NCBI GenBank assembly: GCA_019637155.1
Contig: JAHBWE010000005.1
Location: forward strand, 124,001 to 188,000
Reading direction: 5' to 3'
DNA: 64,000 bases
Origin: Labilithrix sp.
GTDB taxonomy: Bacteria; Myxococcota_A; Polyangia; Polyangiales; Polyangiaceae
Positions 7,393-15,661 of the stretch are shown here, piece by piece. Under the pieces are notes generated by a model, which saw nothing but the letters and a program-made list of their open reading frames with translations, was not told the DNA's origin and made no database searches. Position 1 is the first letter of the stretch, and the number at the start of each line of letters is the position of its first letter. A program made the position numbers and the translations under genes.

Positions 7393-8508
7393 ATGCTCCC
7401 TGTCGAGAAGCTCGAGCAGCTCACCCGGCGCTACGCCGAGCTGGACGAGCTCATGTGCCGGCCCGACGTGCTCGGCGACCGCAACCAGCTCGGAAAACTG
7501 ACGAAGGAACGAAGCGACCTCGAGGCGCTCGTCGCCGCGTTCGGCCGCTATCGCGAGACCGAGAAGAAGCTCAAGGAGGACGAAGAGGCGCTCGCCGATC
7601 CCGAGCTCCGCGAGCTCGTCGAGGCCGAGATCCCCGAGCTCCGGACCGCGCTCGCCACCCTCGAGGGAGAGATCCAGGTCCTCCTCCTCCCGAGCGATCC
7701 GAACGACAAGAAGAACGTCATCCTCGAGATCCGCGGCGGCGAGGGCGGGGAAGAGGCCGCCCTCTTCGCGGCCGATCTGTTCCGCATGTACACGCGCTAC
7801 GCGGAGACGTTAGGCTGGTCGATCGAGCTCCTCTCGATGAGCGAGAGCGCGACCGGCGGCTACAAGGAGGTCATCGCGCTCGTGAGCGGGAAGGACGTGT
7901 ACTCGAGCCTCCGCTACGAAGGCGGCGTCCACCGCGTCCAGCGCGTGCCCGCGACCGAGACGCAGGGGCGCATCCACACCTCGACCGCCACCGTCGCGGT
8001 GCTGCCCGAGGCCGACGACGTCGACGTCCAGATCGACGAGAAGGACCTCGAGATCTCGATCGCGGCGAGCGGCGGGCCCGGCGGGCAGGGCGTCAACACG
8101 ACGAACAGCGCGGTCCAGATCCAGCACAAGCCGACCGGCCTCATCGTCAAGTGCCAGGACGAGCGCTCGCAGCTGAAGAACAAAGCGAAGGCGATGAAGG
8201 TCCTGAAGAGCCGCCTCCTCGACATCGAGCGCGAGAAGCAGGAGGCCGCGCTCTCGGCCGAGCGGCGCGGGATGGTCGGGACGGGGGAGCGGAGCCAGAA
8301 GATCCGGACCTACAACTACCCGCAGAACCGCGTGAGCGACCACCGCATCAAGCTCACGATCAACAAGCTCGATCGCATCGTCGAGGGGGACCTCGAGGAG
8401 ATCGTCACCGCGCTCCGGACCTACCGCCAAGCCGCGCTCCTCAACCAGGTCAACGGCGGGACCGCGGCCGGGCTCTTCATGAGCGGTGGTGACGAGGACG
8501 ACCTTTGA
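7393..8508 (+). CDS. prfA: Peptide chain release factor 1
   Basis: The 371-residue protein has the usual length of RF1. It carries the codon-recognition tripeptide PAT in RVPATETQGRIHTS and the catalytic GGQ in SGGPGGQGVNTTNSAVQI, which enters the peptidyl-transferase centre and triggers hydrolysis at UAA and UAG codons. RF1 is distinguished from RF2 by the PxT rather than SPF motif. Its stop overlaps the TTG start of the next gene by 3 nt (TTGA). prmC, the methylase of the GGQ glutamine and a common partner, does not follow. Confidence 0.97.
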   Translation: MLPVEKLEQLTRRYAELDELMCRPDVLGDRNQLGKLTKERSDLEALVAAFGRYRETEKKLKEDEEALADPELRELVEAEIPELRTALATLEGEIQVLLLPSDPNDKKNVILEIRGGEGGEEAALFAADLFRMYTRYAETLGWSIELLSMSESATGGYKEVIALVSGKDVYSSLRYEGGVHRVQRVPATETQGRIHTSTATVAVLPEADDVDVQIDEKDLEISIAASGGPGGQGVNTTNSAVQIQHKPTGLIVKCQDERSQLKNKAKAMKVLKSRLLDIEREKQEAALSAERRGMVGTGERSQKIRTYNYPQNRVSDHRIKLTINKLDRIVEGDLEEIVTALRTYRQAALLNQVNGGTAAGLFMSGGDEDDL

Positions 8509-8918
8509 GCGCGCGTCCGTCCTCGCCCCCTCCGCCGCGCCCCGCGCTGCCCGAGCTCGAGGCCGTCGTCGTGGCGATGATCGTCGCGCCCGGCGTCTAC
8601 GCGCGGAACCGCATGTTCGACTTCTTCGAGAGCGCCGCCGCGCAGAAGGCGCGTAAGCGCGCGGCGACGGTGCGCGGGATCGTCCCCCAGCTCGCGCGCG
8701 CCACCTCGGTCACCCTCACGCCGAGCGGCGACGACGCGTGGACGCTCCGCTACGTCGTCCTCGCGGTGAGCCTCACGCGCGTCGTCGAGCTCACGAGCGC
8801 GGAGCTCGCGGCGCTGCGGACGATCGCGGAGCGCGCGCACGTGTCCGTGCTCCCCTGCGAGGAGTCCGATCGGGACCTCGTCGCGAAGCGCCTCGCGAAG
8901 CTGATGAAGCCCGAGTGA
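8505..8918 (+). CDS. Hypothetical protein co-transcribed with prfA
   Basis: The product has 137 residues, with a TTG start inside TTGA at the end of prfA. The N-terminus is Pro-rich, followed by predicted alpha/beta segments (VVVAMIVAPGVYARNRMFDFF; TLRYVVLAVSLTRVVELTSAEL). There is no signal peptide, membrane helix or recognised domain. Its stop overlaps the GTG of the following outer-membrane gene (GTGA), so the three genes are translationally coupled. Function unknown. Confidence 0.65.
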   Translation: MSARPSSPPPPRPALPELEAVVVAMIVAPGVYARNRMFDFFESAAAQKARKRAATVRGIVPQLARATSVTLTPSGDDAWTLRYVVLAVSLTRVVELTSAELAALRTIAERAHVSVLPCEESDRDLVAKRLAKLMKPE

Positions 8919-10705
8919 AGCGCTGGCTCGGAGCGAGCCTGCTCTCGTGCATGATCGCGACGCGCGCCTCCGCGCAGTCGACGACGCCGGCGAAGCATTC
9001 GAAGTACGAGGACGAGTCGCTCGATCAGGCGATCGCGCGGTTCGGATCGGCGCTGGAGCTCGAGCCGGAGGGGAAGATCCTCGAGGGCGTCGACGTCGTG
9101 CCGCTCGAGGTGATCGAGGCGCGCGATCCGGCGCCGGGCCTCCTCAACATGTTCCACGTGACGACGCGGACGGGCGTGATCCGGCGCGAGGTGCTGCTGA
9201 AGATCGGCGAGCCGTACCGGCAGTACCTCGTCGACGACACGACGCGCGTGCTCCGCACGTTCCGCCAGCTCTCCCTCGTCATCGCGACCCCGACGAAGGG
9301 CAGCGCGCCCGATCGCGTGCGGCTCCTCATCGTGACGAAGGACGTCTGGAGCCTCCGCGCGCAGTCGGACTTCGGCGTCGGTCCGAAGGGCATCGATCGC
9401 CTCCGCATCGAGCCGATCGAGCGCAACGTCTTCGGCACCTTCGACTCCGTCTTCGGTCGCTTCGAGCTCTTCCCCGCGACGATCATGTTCGGCGGCGGCC
9501 TCTACGTCCCGCGCCTCGCCGCGCGCGCGCTGTACTTCGCGGCCGACGGGAACGTCATCCTGAACCGCGATCACGGGCACGTCGAAGGCAGCTACGGGTC
9601 GGCCGTCGTCCGGCAGCCGCAGCTCTCGGCGCGGCAGCCGTGGTACTGGGCGATGAGCACGGCGTGGCGCAACGAGATCCGGCGGCGCTACCTCAACGCC
9701 GAGGTCGCGACGTTCGACGCGCCGTCGACGCCCGAGATCGAGCGCTTCCCCGACGCGTACCGCGCGCGGAGCTTCACCCAGAACGGGCAGCTCACGCGCT
9801 CGTACGGGCTCGCGCGGAAGAACGACCTCGTGGTGGGGGCGGAGGTCAACGTGCGGGAGTACCAGGGCTACGACCCGCGCTTCCACGGCGCGGCGTTCGC
9901 GGCGGACTACCGGCGCCTCCGCACGCCGACGAGCGACACGCGCGCGGCGCCTTACGTCGAGGCGAAGTTCTACGAGAGCCGCTTCATGCGCACGCACGAC
10001 CTCGACACGCTCGGCCTCGGCGAGGACTACCGCCTCGGCTACGACGTGACGCTGCGGGCGTATCCCGTCCTCCGCGCGCTCGGCTCGACGCGGAGCTTCC
10101 TCGGGCTCTCCGCCTACGCGCAGTACTCCGTCCGGCTGGGGAAGGACGGCCTCGGGCGCGTCACGGCGGAGACGCTGGTCGAGGCGCAGACCAGCGACCT
10201 TCCGGTGCGCGTCCACGCCGGCAACGCGCAGCTCTACAGCCCGCGCTTCTTCCTCGGCCGCGTCGTCGTCGACGGGCTCGCGATCGTGCGGCCCGCCAAC
10301 TACCTCAACATCCGCTCGACCGTCGGCGGCGAGAGCCGGCTCCGCGGGCAACCGAGCGGCGTGCTCCTCGGCGCGAACCTCGTCGCGGTGAGCACGGAGC
10401 TGCGGACGCGCCCGCTCCACGTCCTCGCGAGCCAGCTCGGGGGCGCGCTCTTCTTCGACGTCGCCGACGCGACCGACGGCTGGCCGCTCCGCCCGAAGAG
10501 CTCCGCCGGCGTCGGCCTGCGACTCGTGCTGCCGCAGCTCGATCGCCAGGTGATCCGCTTCGACGTCGGCTTCCCGATCCAGCGCGCGGAGGGCGCGGGC
10601 CCAATCGGCTTCTACTTCGCGCTCGAGCAGGCCTTCGCCGCGCGCACCCCCGACGGCTGGAACAGCTTGGCCAACCCGATCGGCACCGGCGCGCTCGGGC
10701 AGTAG
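8915..10705 (+). CDS. Outer-membrane beta-barrel protein with a POTRA-like N-terminal region (Omp85/BamA-like)
   Basis: The product has 596 residues. The GTG at 8915 gives VKRWLGASLLSCMIATRASAQ, a Sec signal peptide cleaved after ASA. Residues ~70-150 (GVIRREVLLKIGEPYRQYLVDD, then VLRTFRQLSLV and VRLLIVTKDVWSL) resemble a single POTRA domain. The remainder alternates short amphipathic strands and ends in a barrel-like region (LDRQVIRFDVGFPI, GPIGFYFALEQAF), followed by an extra ~20-residue tail rather than a terminal aromatic residue. Omp85 proteins insert or secrete proteins at the outer membrane; whether this one does is inferred. Its stop codon directly abuts the stop of the convergent neighbour. 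Confidence 0.7.
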   Translation: MKRWLGASLLSCMIATRASAQSTTPAKHSKYEDESLDQAIARFGSALELEPEGKILEGVDVVPLEVIEARDPAPGLLNMFHVTTRTGVIRREVLLKIGEPYRQYLVDDTTRVLRTFRQLSLVIATPTKGSAPDRVRLLIVTKDVWSLRAQSDFGVGPKGIDRLRIEPIERNVFGTFDSVFGRFELFPATIMFGGGLYVPRLAARALYFAADGNVILNRDHGHVEGSYGSAVVRQPQLSARQPWYWAMSTAWRNEIRRRYLNAEVATFDAPSTPEIERFPDAYRARSFTQNGQLTRSYGLARKNDLVVGAEVNVREYQGYDPRFHGAAFAADYRRLRTPTSDTRAAPYVEAKFYESRFMRTHDLDTLGLGEDYRLGYDVTLRAYPVLRALGSTRSFLGLSAYAQYSVRLGKDGLGRVTAETLVEAQTSDLPVRVHAGNAQLYSPRFFLGRVVVDGLAIVRPANYLNIRSTVGGESRLRGQPSGVLLGANLVAVSTELRTRPLHVLASQLGGALFFDVADATDGWPLRPKSSAGVGLRLVLPQLDRQVIRFDVGFPIQRAEGAGPIGFYFALEQAFAARTPDGWNSLANPIGTGALGQ

Positions 10706-12751
10706 CTACAGCGCGCCGCGGAGCGAGAGCGATGGTCCATGGAAGATGTCGAATTGGCCGAAATCGGTTCGGAGCGCGCGGCCCTCGGGGCTCGTCGTGT
10801 CGCGGTTCACGATCGTGTAGATGAGGCTGCCGCGGTACTCGGCGCGGAGGTCGAGGCGCACGCGGCTGCCGCGCGGGAGGAGGCGGAGCCGGAGGCCGAG
10901 CGCGCCGAGGCCGTTGAGGCCGAACGCGGCCTCGCGCGCGTTGTCGCGCGGGCCGTCGGGCAGGAGCGGATCGGGCGTGAAGTAGAAGCCGGTCGGGCCG
11001 CCGCCGCCGTAGAAGCCGAGGTCGAGGTACGGCGACCACCGCGGCGCGTCGCCGACGCCGAAGCGGACGTTGCCGCCGAGCATGTAGAAGCGGCTCTCGA
11101 CCGGCTGCGCCGGCGTCTCGCGCCGGTAGGTGAAGCGGCCGCCGCCGTCGTCCTGTAGCTCGTAGACGATGCGCGGCAGCGTGTACTGGTAGTAGCGCGC
11201 GCCGACGACGATCTCCTCCGTGTGCGCCTTGATGTACTCGTTCTCGATCAGCCACAAGAGGTCGTAGCCGACGTCGATCTGGGTCATCTTCAGCTTCAGC
11301 GGCGCGGAGGCGACCGCGTTCTCTACGTTCGTCGCCTGGACCTGGCGCAGCTCGCCGGCGGTGAAGTCCGCGACGCGCACGCTCGTGCGGACGCCGAGGA
11401 GGCCGAGGCCGGCGTCGATGATGTCGCTCGCGACGCCGGTGATGCCGAGCTGCTCCGTGAACGAGCTCGTCGTGACCGAGCCGCCGCTCTTCCACACCCG
11501 ATCGGTCGAGTAGCCGAAGGCGAGGTTCGCCGCGCCCGGCAGGCGGATCCAGTCGAAGACGACGTCGAGGCGCGCGCTCGCGAGGATGATGGGATCGACG
11601 CGGTAATCGAGCTTGAAGCGACGGCCGCGGAAGTCGACGTTGTCGCCTTTTCGGTCGGCCTCGCCGATCGAGGTGAAGATCGTCACGTCGCCGCCGGTCT
11701 TGAGGTCGACGCGGAACGAGTCGAGCGTGATGCCGACGATCTGATCGACCACGCTCTCGGTGAGCTCGAAGCCGGGGCTCTCGTCGACGTCGGTCGCGAG
11801 CGCCTTCGCGAGGCTCGACGTCATCTTGTCGAGGAGCTCGGCCTGGCGCGTGAGCGCGTTCTTGATCCCGATGACGTAGGACGGCATCTGCCAGACCTGA
11901 CGCACGATCTTCAGGTTGGTCTTGAAGGTGAGGTCGCGCGGCGCGGTCGGGAGCCCGCGCACGGTCTGGATCACGATGATGGGGATGAGGGCGAGCGCCT
12001 CGAGCTCGATCCGGAACGCGACCGAGAGCGCGTAGAACGCGTCGCGCGCGATCTGCTGCTTGTCCGCGCTCGCGAGCTGGGCGTCGGCGAGGAGGTTCTC
12101 GGAGTCTCGGTTGATGTCGTCGGTGGCGGCGAGGAGCTCGCCCTTCGCGCGGGCGACCTTGTCGCGCGTGATCGCGAGCTCGTTCGCGCGCGCCTTCTGC
12201 TGCGCGGTGGGGAGGCCGCCGAGCTCGCGCGCGACGCGGTCCTCTTCGTCGACCGCGTCGGCGAGGCGATCGGCGGCGTCGCGGTACGCGATCCAGTGCT
12301 TCTTGATGTCGGCGTCGCGCGGGTTCAGCGAGCCGACCGCGTCGAGGAGCGAGGGGTACGTGCCCTTCTCCGGCGGCGGCCCGTACTCGGCCATCGTGCG
12401 CTCGATGTGGAGCCGGTAGCATTTCAAGATCGGGATCTCGACGTCGTCGAGGTCCTTGTACGGGTACTTCTTCCGGAGGACGTCCTTGACCTCCCGGAAC
12501 TGCGCGTCGGTCATGCCGAGGCGCCGGGGCCACATGTCTCCCGGCGTGTAGCTCGTTCCGGTGAGGATGCGGTCGACGAGCTGCAGCGTGACCGCCACGT
12601 CCTCGACCCGGTCGATCGAGACCTTCACGTTCGGGTCTTCGTTCGCGTAGGCGCGGAACGCGCGGACGTTCTGGGTGTGCGCCCCGCAGCCGTTCAGGAG
12701 GAACAGCGCTCCGGCGAGACCAAGGACGCGATGAAAGGAGCCGCGCTCCAA
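10706..12751 (-). CDS. Large lipoprotein, possibly outer-membrane associated, unknown function
   Basis: The product has 681 residues. MERGSFHRVLGLAGALFLLNGC is a signal peptide with lipobox LLNGC. Residues ~130-270 are rich in long amphipathic helices (AQQKARANELAITRDKVARA and neighbours). The C-terminal half has beta-barrel-like repeats (YLDLGFYGGGGPTGFYF, LRLRLLPRGSRVRLDLRAEY). No family is recognised. It is convergent with the preceding outer-membrane gene; the two stop codons, TAG at 10703-10705 and CTA at 10706-10708, touch without any spacer. Confidence 0.7.
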   Translation of the reverse strand: MERGSFHRVLGLAGALFLLNGCGAHTQNVRAFRAYANEDPNVKVSIDRVEDVAVTLQLVDRILTGTSYTPGDMWPRRLGMTDAQFREVKDVLRKKYPYKDLDDVEIPILKCYRLHIERTMAEYGPPPEKGTYPSLLDAVGSLNPRDADIKKHWIAYRDAADRLADAVDEEDRVARELGGLPTAQQKARANELAITRDKVARAKGELLAATDDINRDSENLLADAQLASADKQQIARDAFYALSVAFRIELEALALIPIIVIQTVRGLPTAPRDLTFKTNLKIVRQVWQMPSYVIGIKNALTRQAELLDKMTSSLAKALATDVDESPGFELTESVVDQIVGITLDSFRVDLKTGGDVTIFTSIGEADRKGDNVDFRGRRFKLDYRVDPIILASARLDVVFDWIRLPGAANLAFGYSTDRVWKSGGSVTTSSFTEQLGITGVASDIIDAGLGLLGVRTSVRVADFTAGELRQVQATNVENAVASAPLKLKMTQIDVGYDLLWLIENEYIKAHTEEIVVGARYYQYTLPRIVYELQDDGGGRFTYRRETPAQPVESRFYMLGGNVRFGVGDAPRWSPYLDLGFYGGGGPTGFYFTPDPLLPDGPRDNAREAAFGLNGLGALGLRLRLLPRGSRVRLDLRAEYRGSLIYTIVNRDTTSPEGRALRTDFGQFDIFHGPSLSLRGAL

Positions 12752-12805
12752 AGACTTCTTCCCCCGAATCTCGCGTTGGACGGACCCCGAACCGTTCGAT
12801 TCAGG

Positions 12806-13147
12806 CTAGCCGGGCGGCCAGCTCATCGCGCGGCCGCCGAGGACGTGGACGTGGACGTGGAATACCGTCTGTCCCGCGTGCTCGCCGTCGTTGACGACGA
12901 GCCGGAAGCCGTCTCGCACGAGCCCCTCTTTCTCGGCCACCTTCCGCGCCGCGACGAGCACCTGCCCGAGCATCTCGGCGTGCTCCGCCTCCGCGTCGTG
13001 GATCGCGGAGAGGTGCTTCTTCGGGATGACGAGGACGTGCTTCGGGGCGACGGGCCGGATGTCCCGGAAGGCGAGGACGTGGTCGTCCTCGTGGACGACG
13101 TCGGCGGGGACCTTCTTCTCGACGATGTTGCAGAACAGGCAGCCCAT
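12806..13147 (-). CDS. HIT family nucleotide-binding hydrolase (HinT-like)
   Basis: The protein has 113 residues, the size of the HIT/PKCI family. It begins CLFCNIVEKKVPADVV and carries the histidine-triad motif HVHVHVLGG near the C-terminus (about residues 96-104), ending SWPPG, as HinT-type purine nucleoside phosphoramidases do. The central His is the nucleophile that cleaves AMP-amide or similar bonds. Cys3 and Cys6 with later His residues may bind a metal, as in some family members. It is transcribed in the same direction as the lipoprotein gene at 13251, with a terminator between them. Confidence 0.9.
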   Translation of the reverse strand: MGCLFCNIVEKKVPADVVHEDDHVLAFRDIRPVAPKHVLVIPKKHLSAIHDAEAEHAEMLGQVLVAARKVAEKEGLVRDGFRLVVNDGEHAGQTVFHVHVHVLGGRAMSWPPG

Positions 13148-13171
13148 GGCCGCGAGCGTACTGCAAGGAAA

Positions 13172-13212
13172 CCAAGAGGGCCTGGGTTCCGAAGAAACCC
13201 AGGCCCTCTTGG
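13172..13212 (-). terminator. Strong intrinsic-terminator hairpin
   Basis: Perfect 17-bp arms (CCAAGAGGGCCTGGGTT at 13172-13188 and its complement at 13196-13212) enclose a 7-nt loop. On the minus strand it lies 38 nt after the stop of the small lipoprotein gene and is followed by TTCCTT, so it most likely ends that transcript. Confidence 0.75.
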
Positions 13213-13250
13213 CCGTGTCTATGCGCGCGAATGCTCGCGTGAAGAGACCA

Positions 13251-13439
13251 CTACTTCGGCGGATCGGCCGCGGGGGCCGCCGACGAGGCGGGGGCCGCCG
13301 AGTCGGCCGGCGCAGCCGTATCGGCCGGCGGCGAGGTCGTGGTCGTGTTGGTGGTGGTGGGGTTGTCGGCCGGCTTGTCGCCGCCGCCGCACGCCATCGC
13401 GAGCGCCGAGATGGCGCAAAGAACGAAGAGCTTATTCAT
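13251..13439 (-). CDS. Small low-complexity lipoprotein
   Basis: The product has 62 residues. MNKLFVLCAISALAMACGGG is a signal peptide with lipobox LAMAC. Everything after the lipidated Cys is Thr/Pro/Ala/Asp-rich and probably disordered. The ATG at 13437-13439 is chosen because the signal peptide starts there; the longer in-frame extension to 13547 lacks secretory features. It is possibly a surface tether or spacer lipoprotein; no function can be assigned. Confidence 0.7.
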   Translation of the reverse strand: MNKLFVLCAISALAMACGGGDKPADNPTTTNTTTTSPPADTAAPADSAAPASSAAPAADPPK

Positions 13440-13565
13440 GATTGATGCCTCCAGGGCGCTGTTTTCCTGCGGATTTGCCCCATCCGTCAAGAAAAAGGCG
13501 CCGTTGACGTCCGGCGCCGCAGCCGGTAAGTCTTCCCTCGCTGCCACGAGTTGGGCACAAATCGC

Positions 13566-13605
13566 GGCGCGGTAGCCAAGTGGTTAGGCAACGGTTTGCA
13601 AAACC
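13566..13605 (+). pseudogene. 5' half of a tRNA-Cys gene, probable left attachment site
   Basis: These 40 bases are identical to the first 40 bases of the intact tRNA-Cys at 13727, ending with TTGCAAAACC in the anticodon arm. Beyond 13605 the sequence is unrelated to tRNA. Joined to the 3' half at 16118-16160 through the shared TTGCAAAACC, it would form a perfect tRNA-Cys. A TTGACG hexamer upstream (13504-13509) could be part of the original tRNA promoter, but its -10 partner is poor. Confidence 0.8.
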
Positions 13606-13653
13606 TTTCGCGTGGTGCCGCAAGGAGTTGAAACAAAACGGCTTCTGAATTGC

Positions 13654-13677
13654 TTGTGGTATACACGAAATACCAAG
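13654..13677 (+). promoter_or_regulatory. Inverted repeat inside the left end of the island
   Basis: GGTAT (13658-13662) and ATACC (13670-13674) form an inverted repeat, flanked by CTT and AAG that extend it with a bulge. It sits between the 5' tRNA half and the intact tRNA. It may be a recombinase or regulator arm site, or part of the tRNA promoter region; the role is not shown. Confidence 0.25.
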
Positions 13678-13726
13678 AGGCACACGAGACGGCGCGTTTC
13701 GTCCCAGGGCCTTGAAACGACAGCGT

Positions 13727-13798
13727 GGCGCGGTAGCCAAGTGGTTAGGCAACGGTTTGCAAAACCGTCATACGTCGGTTCGAATCCGATCCGCGCCT
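13727..13798 (+). tRNA. tRNA-Cys (anticodon GCA)
   Basis: The acceptor stem GGCGCGG (13727-13733) pairs with CCGCGCC (13791-13797), with discriminator U at 13798. The D arm is GCC-loop-GGC. The anticodon arm is ACGGT-TTGCAAA-ACCGT with GCA at its centre, and the T arm carries GGTTCGAATCC. CCA is not encoded. This is the only complete copy in the window. It lies inside the island, flanked by a 5' half upstream and a 3' half downstream. Confidence 0.95.
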
Positions 13799-13868
13799 CC
13801 GGAGAGGCTGAAAAATAGGCGTTTCGTCCACGAAGCGCATCGGTTTCGGCCACCGATGAGCACCGACG

Positions 13869-14120
13869 ATGCGGTCCCACGACACGAGCCTGGACGCGTA
13901 CGAGCTGCAGCTCCGCGGCTACCGGCAGATGTCGCCGGCGAGGAAGAGCGAGCTCGTCGCCGAGCTGAGCGAGACGGTGCGTGAGCTCGCTCGCGAGGGG
14001 ATCCGTCAGCGCCACCCCGACTACGACACCGCCGATGTCGACCGGGCCCTGGTAGCCCTCGTCTACGGGCCGGAGGTGGCTCGCCGCGTCTTTCCCGGCA
14101 CCACGGTCACGCCCGCGTGA
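13869..14120 (+). CDS. Small protein paired with a nucleotidyltransferase
   Basis: The product has 83 residues. It is mostly helical and charged: SPARKSELVAELSETVRELA, then a block RHPDYDTADVDRALVALVYG ending in RRVFPG. Small proteins with a similar RHP-x-Y and C-terminal FPG pattern are often encoded directly upstream of minimal nucleotidyltransferases. It overlaps the next gene by 4 nt (GTGA), so the two are translationally coupled. By position it could be the partner or antitoxin-like component; that is inference. Confidence 0.6.
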   Translation: MRSHDTSLDAYELQLRGYRQMSPARKSELVAELSETVRELAREGIRQRHPDYDTADVDRALVALVYGPEVARRVFPGTTVTPA

Positions 14121-14671
14121 GCGAACCGGGTCGGTTCCTCGCACGCCTCGTGGCGGCGCTCGACTCGGCTGGGGTGCCCCACATGCTGGCTGGCTCCTTC
14201 GCCAGCGGCATCCACGGGACGCCGAGGTCGACCCAGGACATCGACATCGTCATCGACCCGACATTCGATTCTCTCGACCGGTTCCTCGCCGCGATGAAGG
14301 GCGACGACGTCTACCTCGACGCCGACGTCGCGAGGGACGAGTTCAAGCGCCGGAGCCAGTTCAACGTCATCGACAATGCGACCTTCTGGAAGGCGGACCT
14401 CATCTTCCGCAAGGCCCGTCCCTTCAGCCGCTCGGAGATGGACCGCCGCGTTCCGATGCAGGTGCTCGGCGTCGACGCCTACGTGGCGTCGGCGGAGGAC
14501 ACGATCCTCGCGAAGCTCGAGTGGGCCAAGCTCGGCGAGTCCGAACGGCAACTCCGCGACGTCCGCGGCATCCTCGACGTGAAGGGCGACGCGCTCGACC
14601 GGGCGTACATCGAGAAATGGCTCGACGACCTCGGCGTCCGGGAGCTGTGGCAACGGGTGACCAAGGCCTAG
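14117..14671 (+). CDS. Nucleotidyltransferase-fold protein (MNT / AbiEii-like)
   Basis: The product has 184 residues with a GTG start. The segment MLAGSFASGIHGTPRSTQDIDIVID (residues ~23-47, described here by its parts GSFASGIHG and DIDIVID) has the GS...DxD arrangement of polymerase-beta-type nucleotidyltransferases, with Asp41 and Asp43 as metal ligands. A C-terminal helical part (DTILAKLEWAKLGESERQ, DVRGILDVKGD) is typical of the AbiEii/DUF6036-like group. Some relatives modify tRNA or protein as toxins. Here the gene forms a tight pair with the 83-residue protein inside a tRNA-Cys island, a setting that suits a toxin-antitoxin or defence role. Confidence 0.7.
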   Translation: MSEPGRFLARLVAALDSAGVPHMLAGSFASGIHGTPRSTQDIDIVIDPTFDSLDRFLAAMKGDDVYLDADVARDEFKRRSQFNVIDNATFWKADLIFRKARPFSRSEMDRRVPMQVLGVDAYVASAEDTILAKLEWAKLGESERQLRDVRGILDVKGDALDRAYIEKWLDDLGVRELWQRVTKA

Positions 14672-14911
14672 CAGCGGCCCACGAAGGGTCGCTCGATCAA
14701 TCGCGCGCTGCACCGGCACGCCGCAGCTCGTCTTTCACGTCGACTCGGACGGCGCGGGTGTTCTTCGTCGGCGAGCGTTTCCGACCGTCGTGGCCGAGCA
14801 CTGCCCCGTGCTCCGAGGGCCGACGGCCTGACGGTCGCCGCTGCGACGACGGTCGTCGCACGGTGTCTCTGCTGCTTTCCTTCTTCGCGCACCGCGAGCA
14901 TCCTCTTCGCG
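14672..14911. other. Non-coding gap in the island with two palindromes
   Basis: No convincing gene is seen. Inverted repeats GAGCAC/GTGCTC (14796-14813) and an 8-1-8 palindrome GCGACGAC-G-GTCGTCGC (14843-14859) lie upstream of the gene at 14912 and may act as terminator and operator. Confidence 0.35.
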
Positions 14912-15661
14912 ATGAGCGCGAACGTGAGGGCCACCGCCTTCGTGGAAAGGATCCACGCGATCTACGATCGCGATGCTCCGCGCCAGATCCATCCGCACAT
15001 CGGTGAGGCGTTTCGCGTTCCGGAGAGCGGCGACCTGCGGATCTTGGCGGTGGGAATCAACTCCTACGTGAGCCCGAAGGACCGTGGGAAGGAGTCGCCG
15101 TCGTGGCTGGCCGGGTGGTTCGTCGAGCAGACCCACCGCTACCAGCGCGGAGTGTGGCGCGACCTCAAGGCGCTGGGTGACGCCATCACGCAGCCGCCCT
15201 ACTGGTTCGCCTCCAAGCGCTTCCGGGGCATGGACTCCATCTTCCTCACGAACGCCGTGAAGATTTACGTTGACGAGGCCGTCGGCAAGCAGGCCGCCCA
15301 GCTATCGGCCGCCGACTACGAGCGCCACCTTGCGCAGTGGCACGACGAGCTCGACGCGATGGCCGATCACGGGGCGTTGCCGGACGTCATCGCGATCATC
15401 GGCGAACCGTTCTGGTCCTTCGCGTGCGCCTCCCTGCAGAAGCCGGGCGCGTTCAAGGAAGTCAGGACGACCTCTTTCCGCTCGTGCTCGGGGACCTGCC
15501 GCCACTTCCTGAACACCGTCGACATCGACACGCGGCATGGAGAGCGTGAGGTCCTCCTGCTCCGTCTCCGCCACCCCGCGGGTCGGAGCCGGACGGGGTC
15601 GCCGCGGTGGCTACTCGGACAGGCCGAGTTCCAGTCCGTCGCATCGACCGCGGAGCCGTAG
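14912..15661 (+). CDS. Protein resembling the uracil-DNA glycosylase superfamily
   Basis: The product has 249 residues. Three landmarks appear in the family's order: ILAVGINSYVSP (residues ~44-55) in the place of the first active-site motif, IFLTNAVKIYV (~107-117) like the TN-x-VK strand, and PDVIAIIGEPFWSFACASL (~153-171), then RLRHPAGRS (~213-221) in the place of the HP loop. There is no Fe-S cysteine cluster pattern. If correct, it would act on uracil or modified bases in DNA or on another nucleoside bond. The match is by eye and weak in the catalytic positions. Confidence 0.4.
   Translation: MSANVRATAFVERIHAIYDRDAPRQIHPHIGEAFRVPESGDLRILAVGINSYVSPKDRGKESPSWLAGWFVEQTHRYQRGVWRDLKALGDAITQPPYWFASKRFRGMDSIFLTNAVKIYVDEAVGKQAAQLSAADYERHLAQWHDELDAMADHGALPDVIAIIGEPFWSFACASLQKPGAFKEVRTTSFRSCSGTCRHFLNTVDIDTRHGEREVLLLRLRHPAGRSRTGSPRWLLGQAEFQSVASTAEP

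Noticed and set aside
10305..12533. 742-residue minus-strand open frame
   Set aside because: It is an Arg-rich shadow of the 681-residue lipoprotein gene in another frame, a common effect of high GC content.
13504..13532. Sigma-70 promoter for the tRNA-Cys 5' half
   Set aside because: TTGACG is acceptable but the -10 region at 17 bp spacing (TAAGTC) matches poorly, so it is mentioned only as a possibility.
13440..13547. N-terminal extension of the small lipoprotein to 98 residues
   Set aside because: The extension would put 36 residues before the signal peptide and remove its secretory character.
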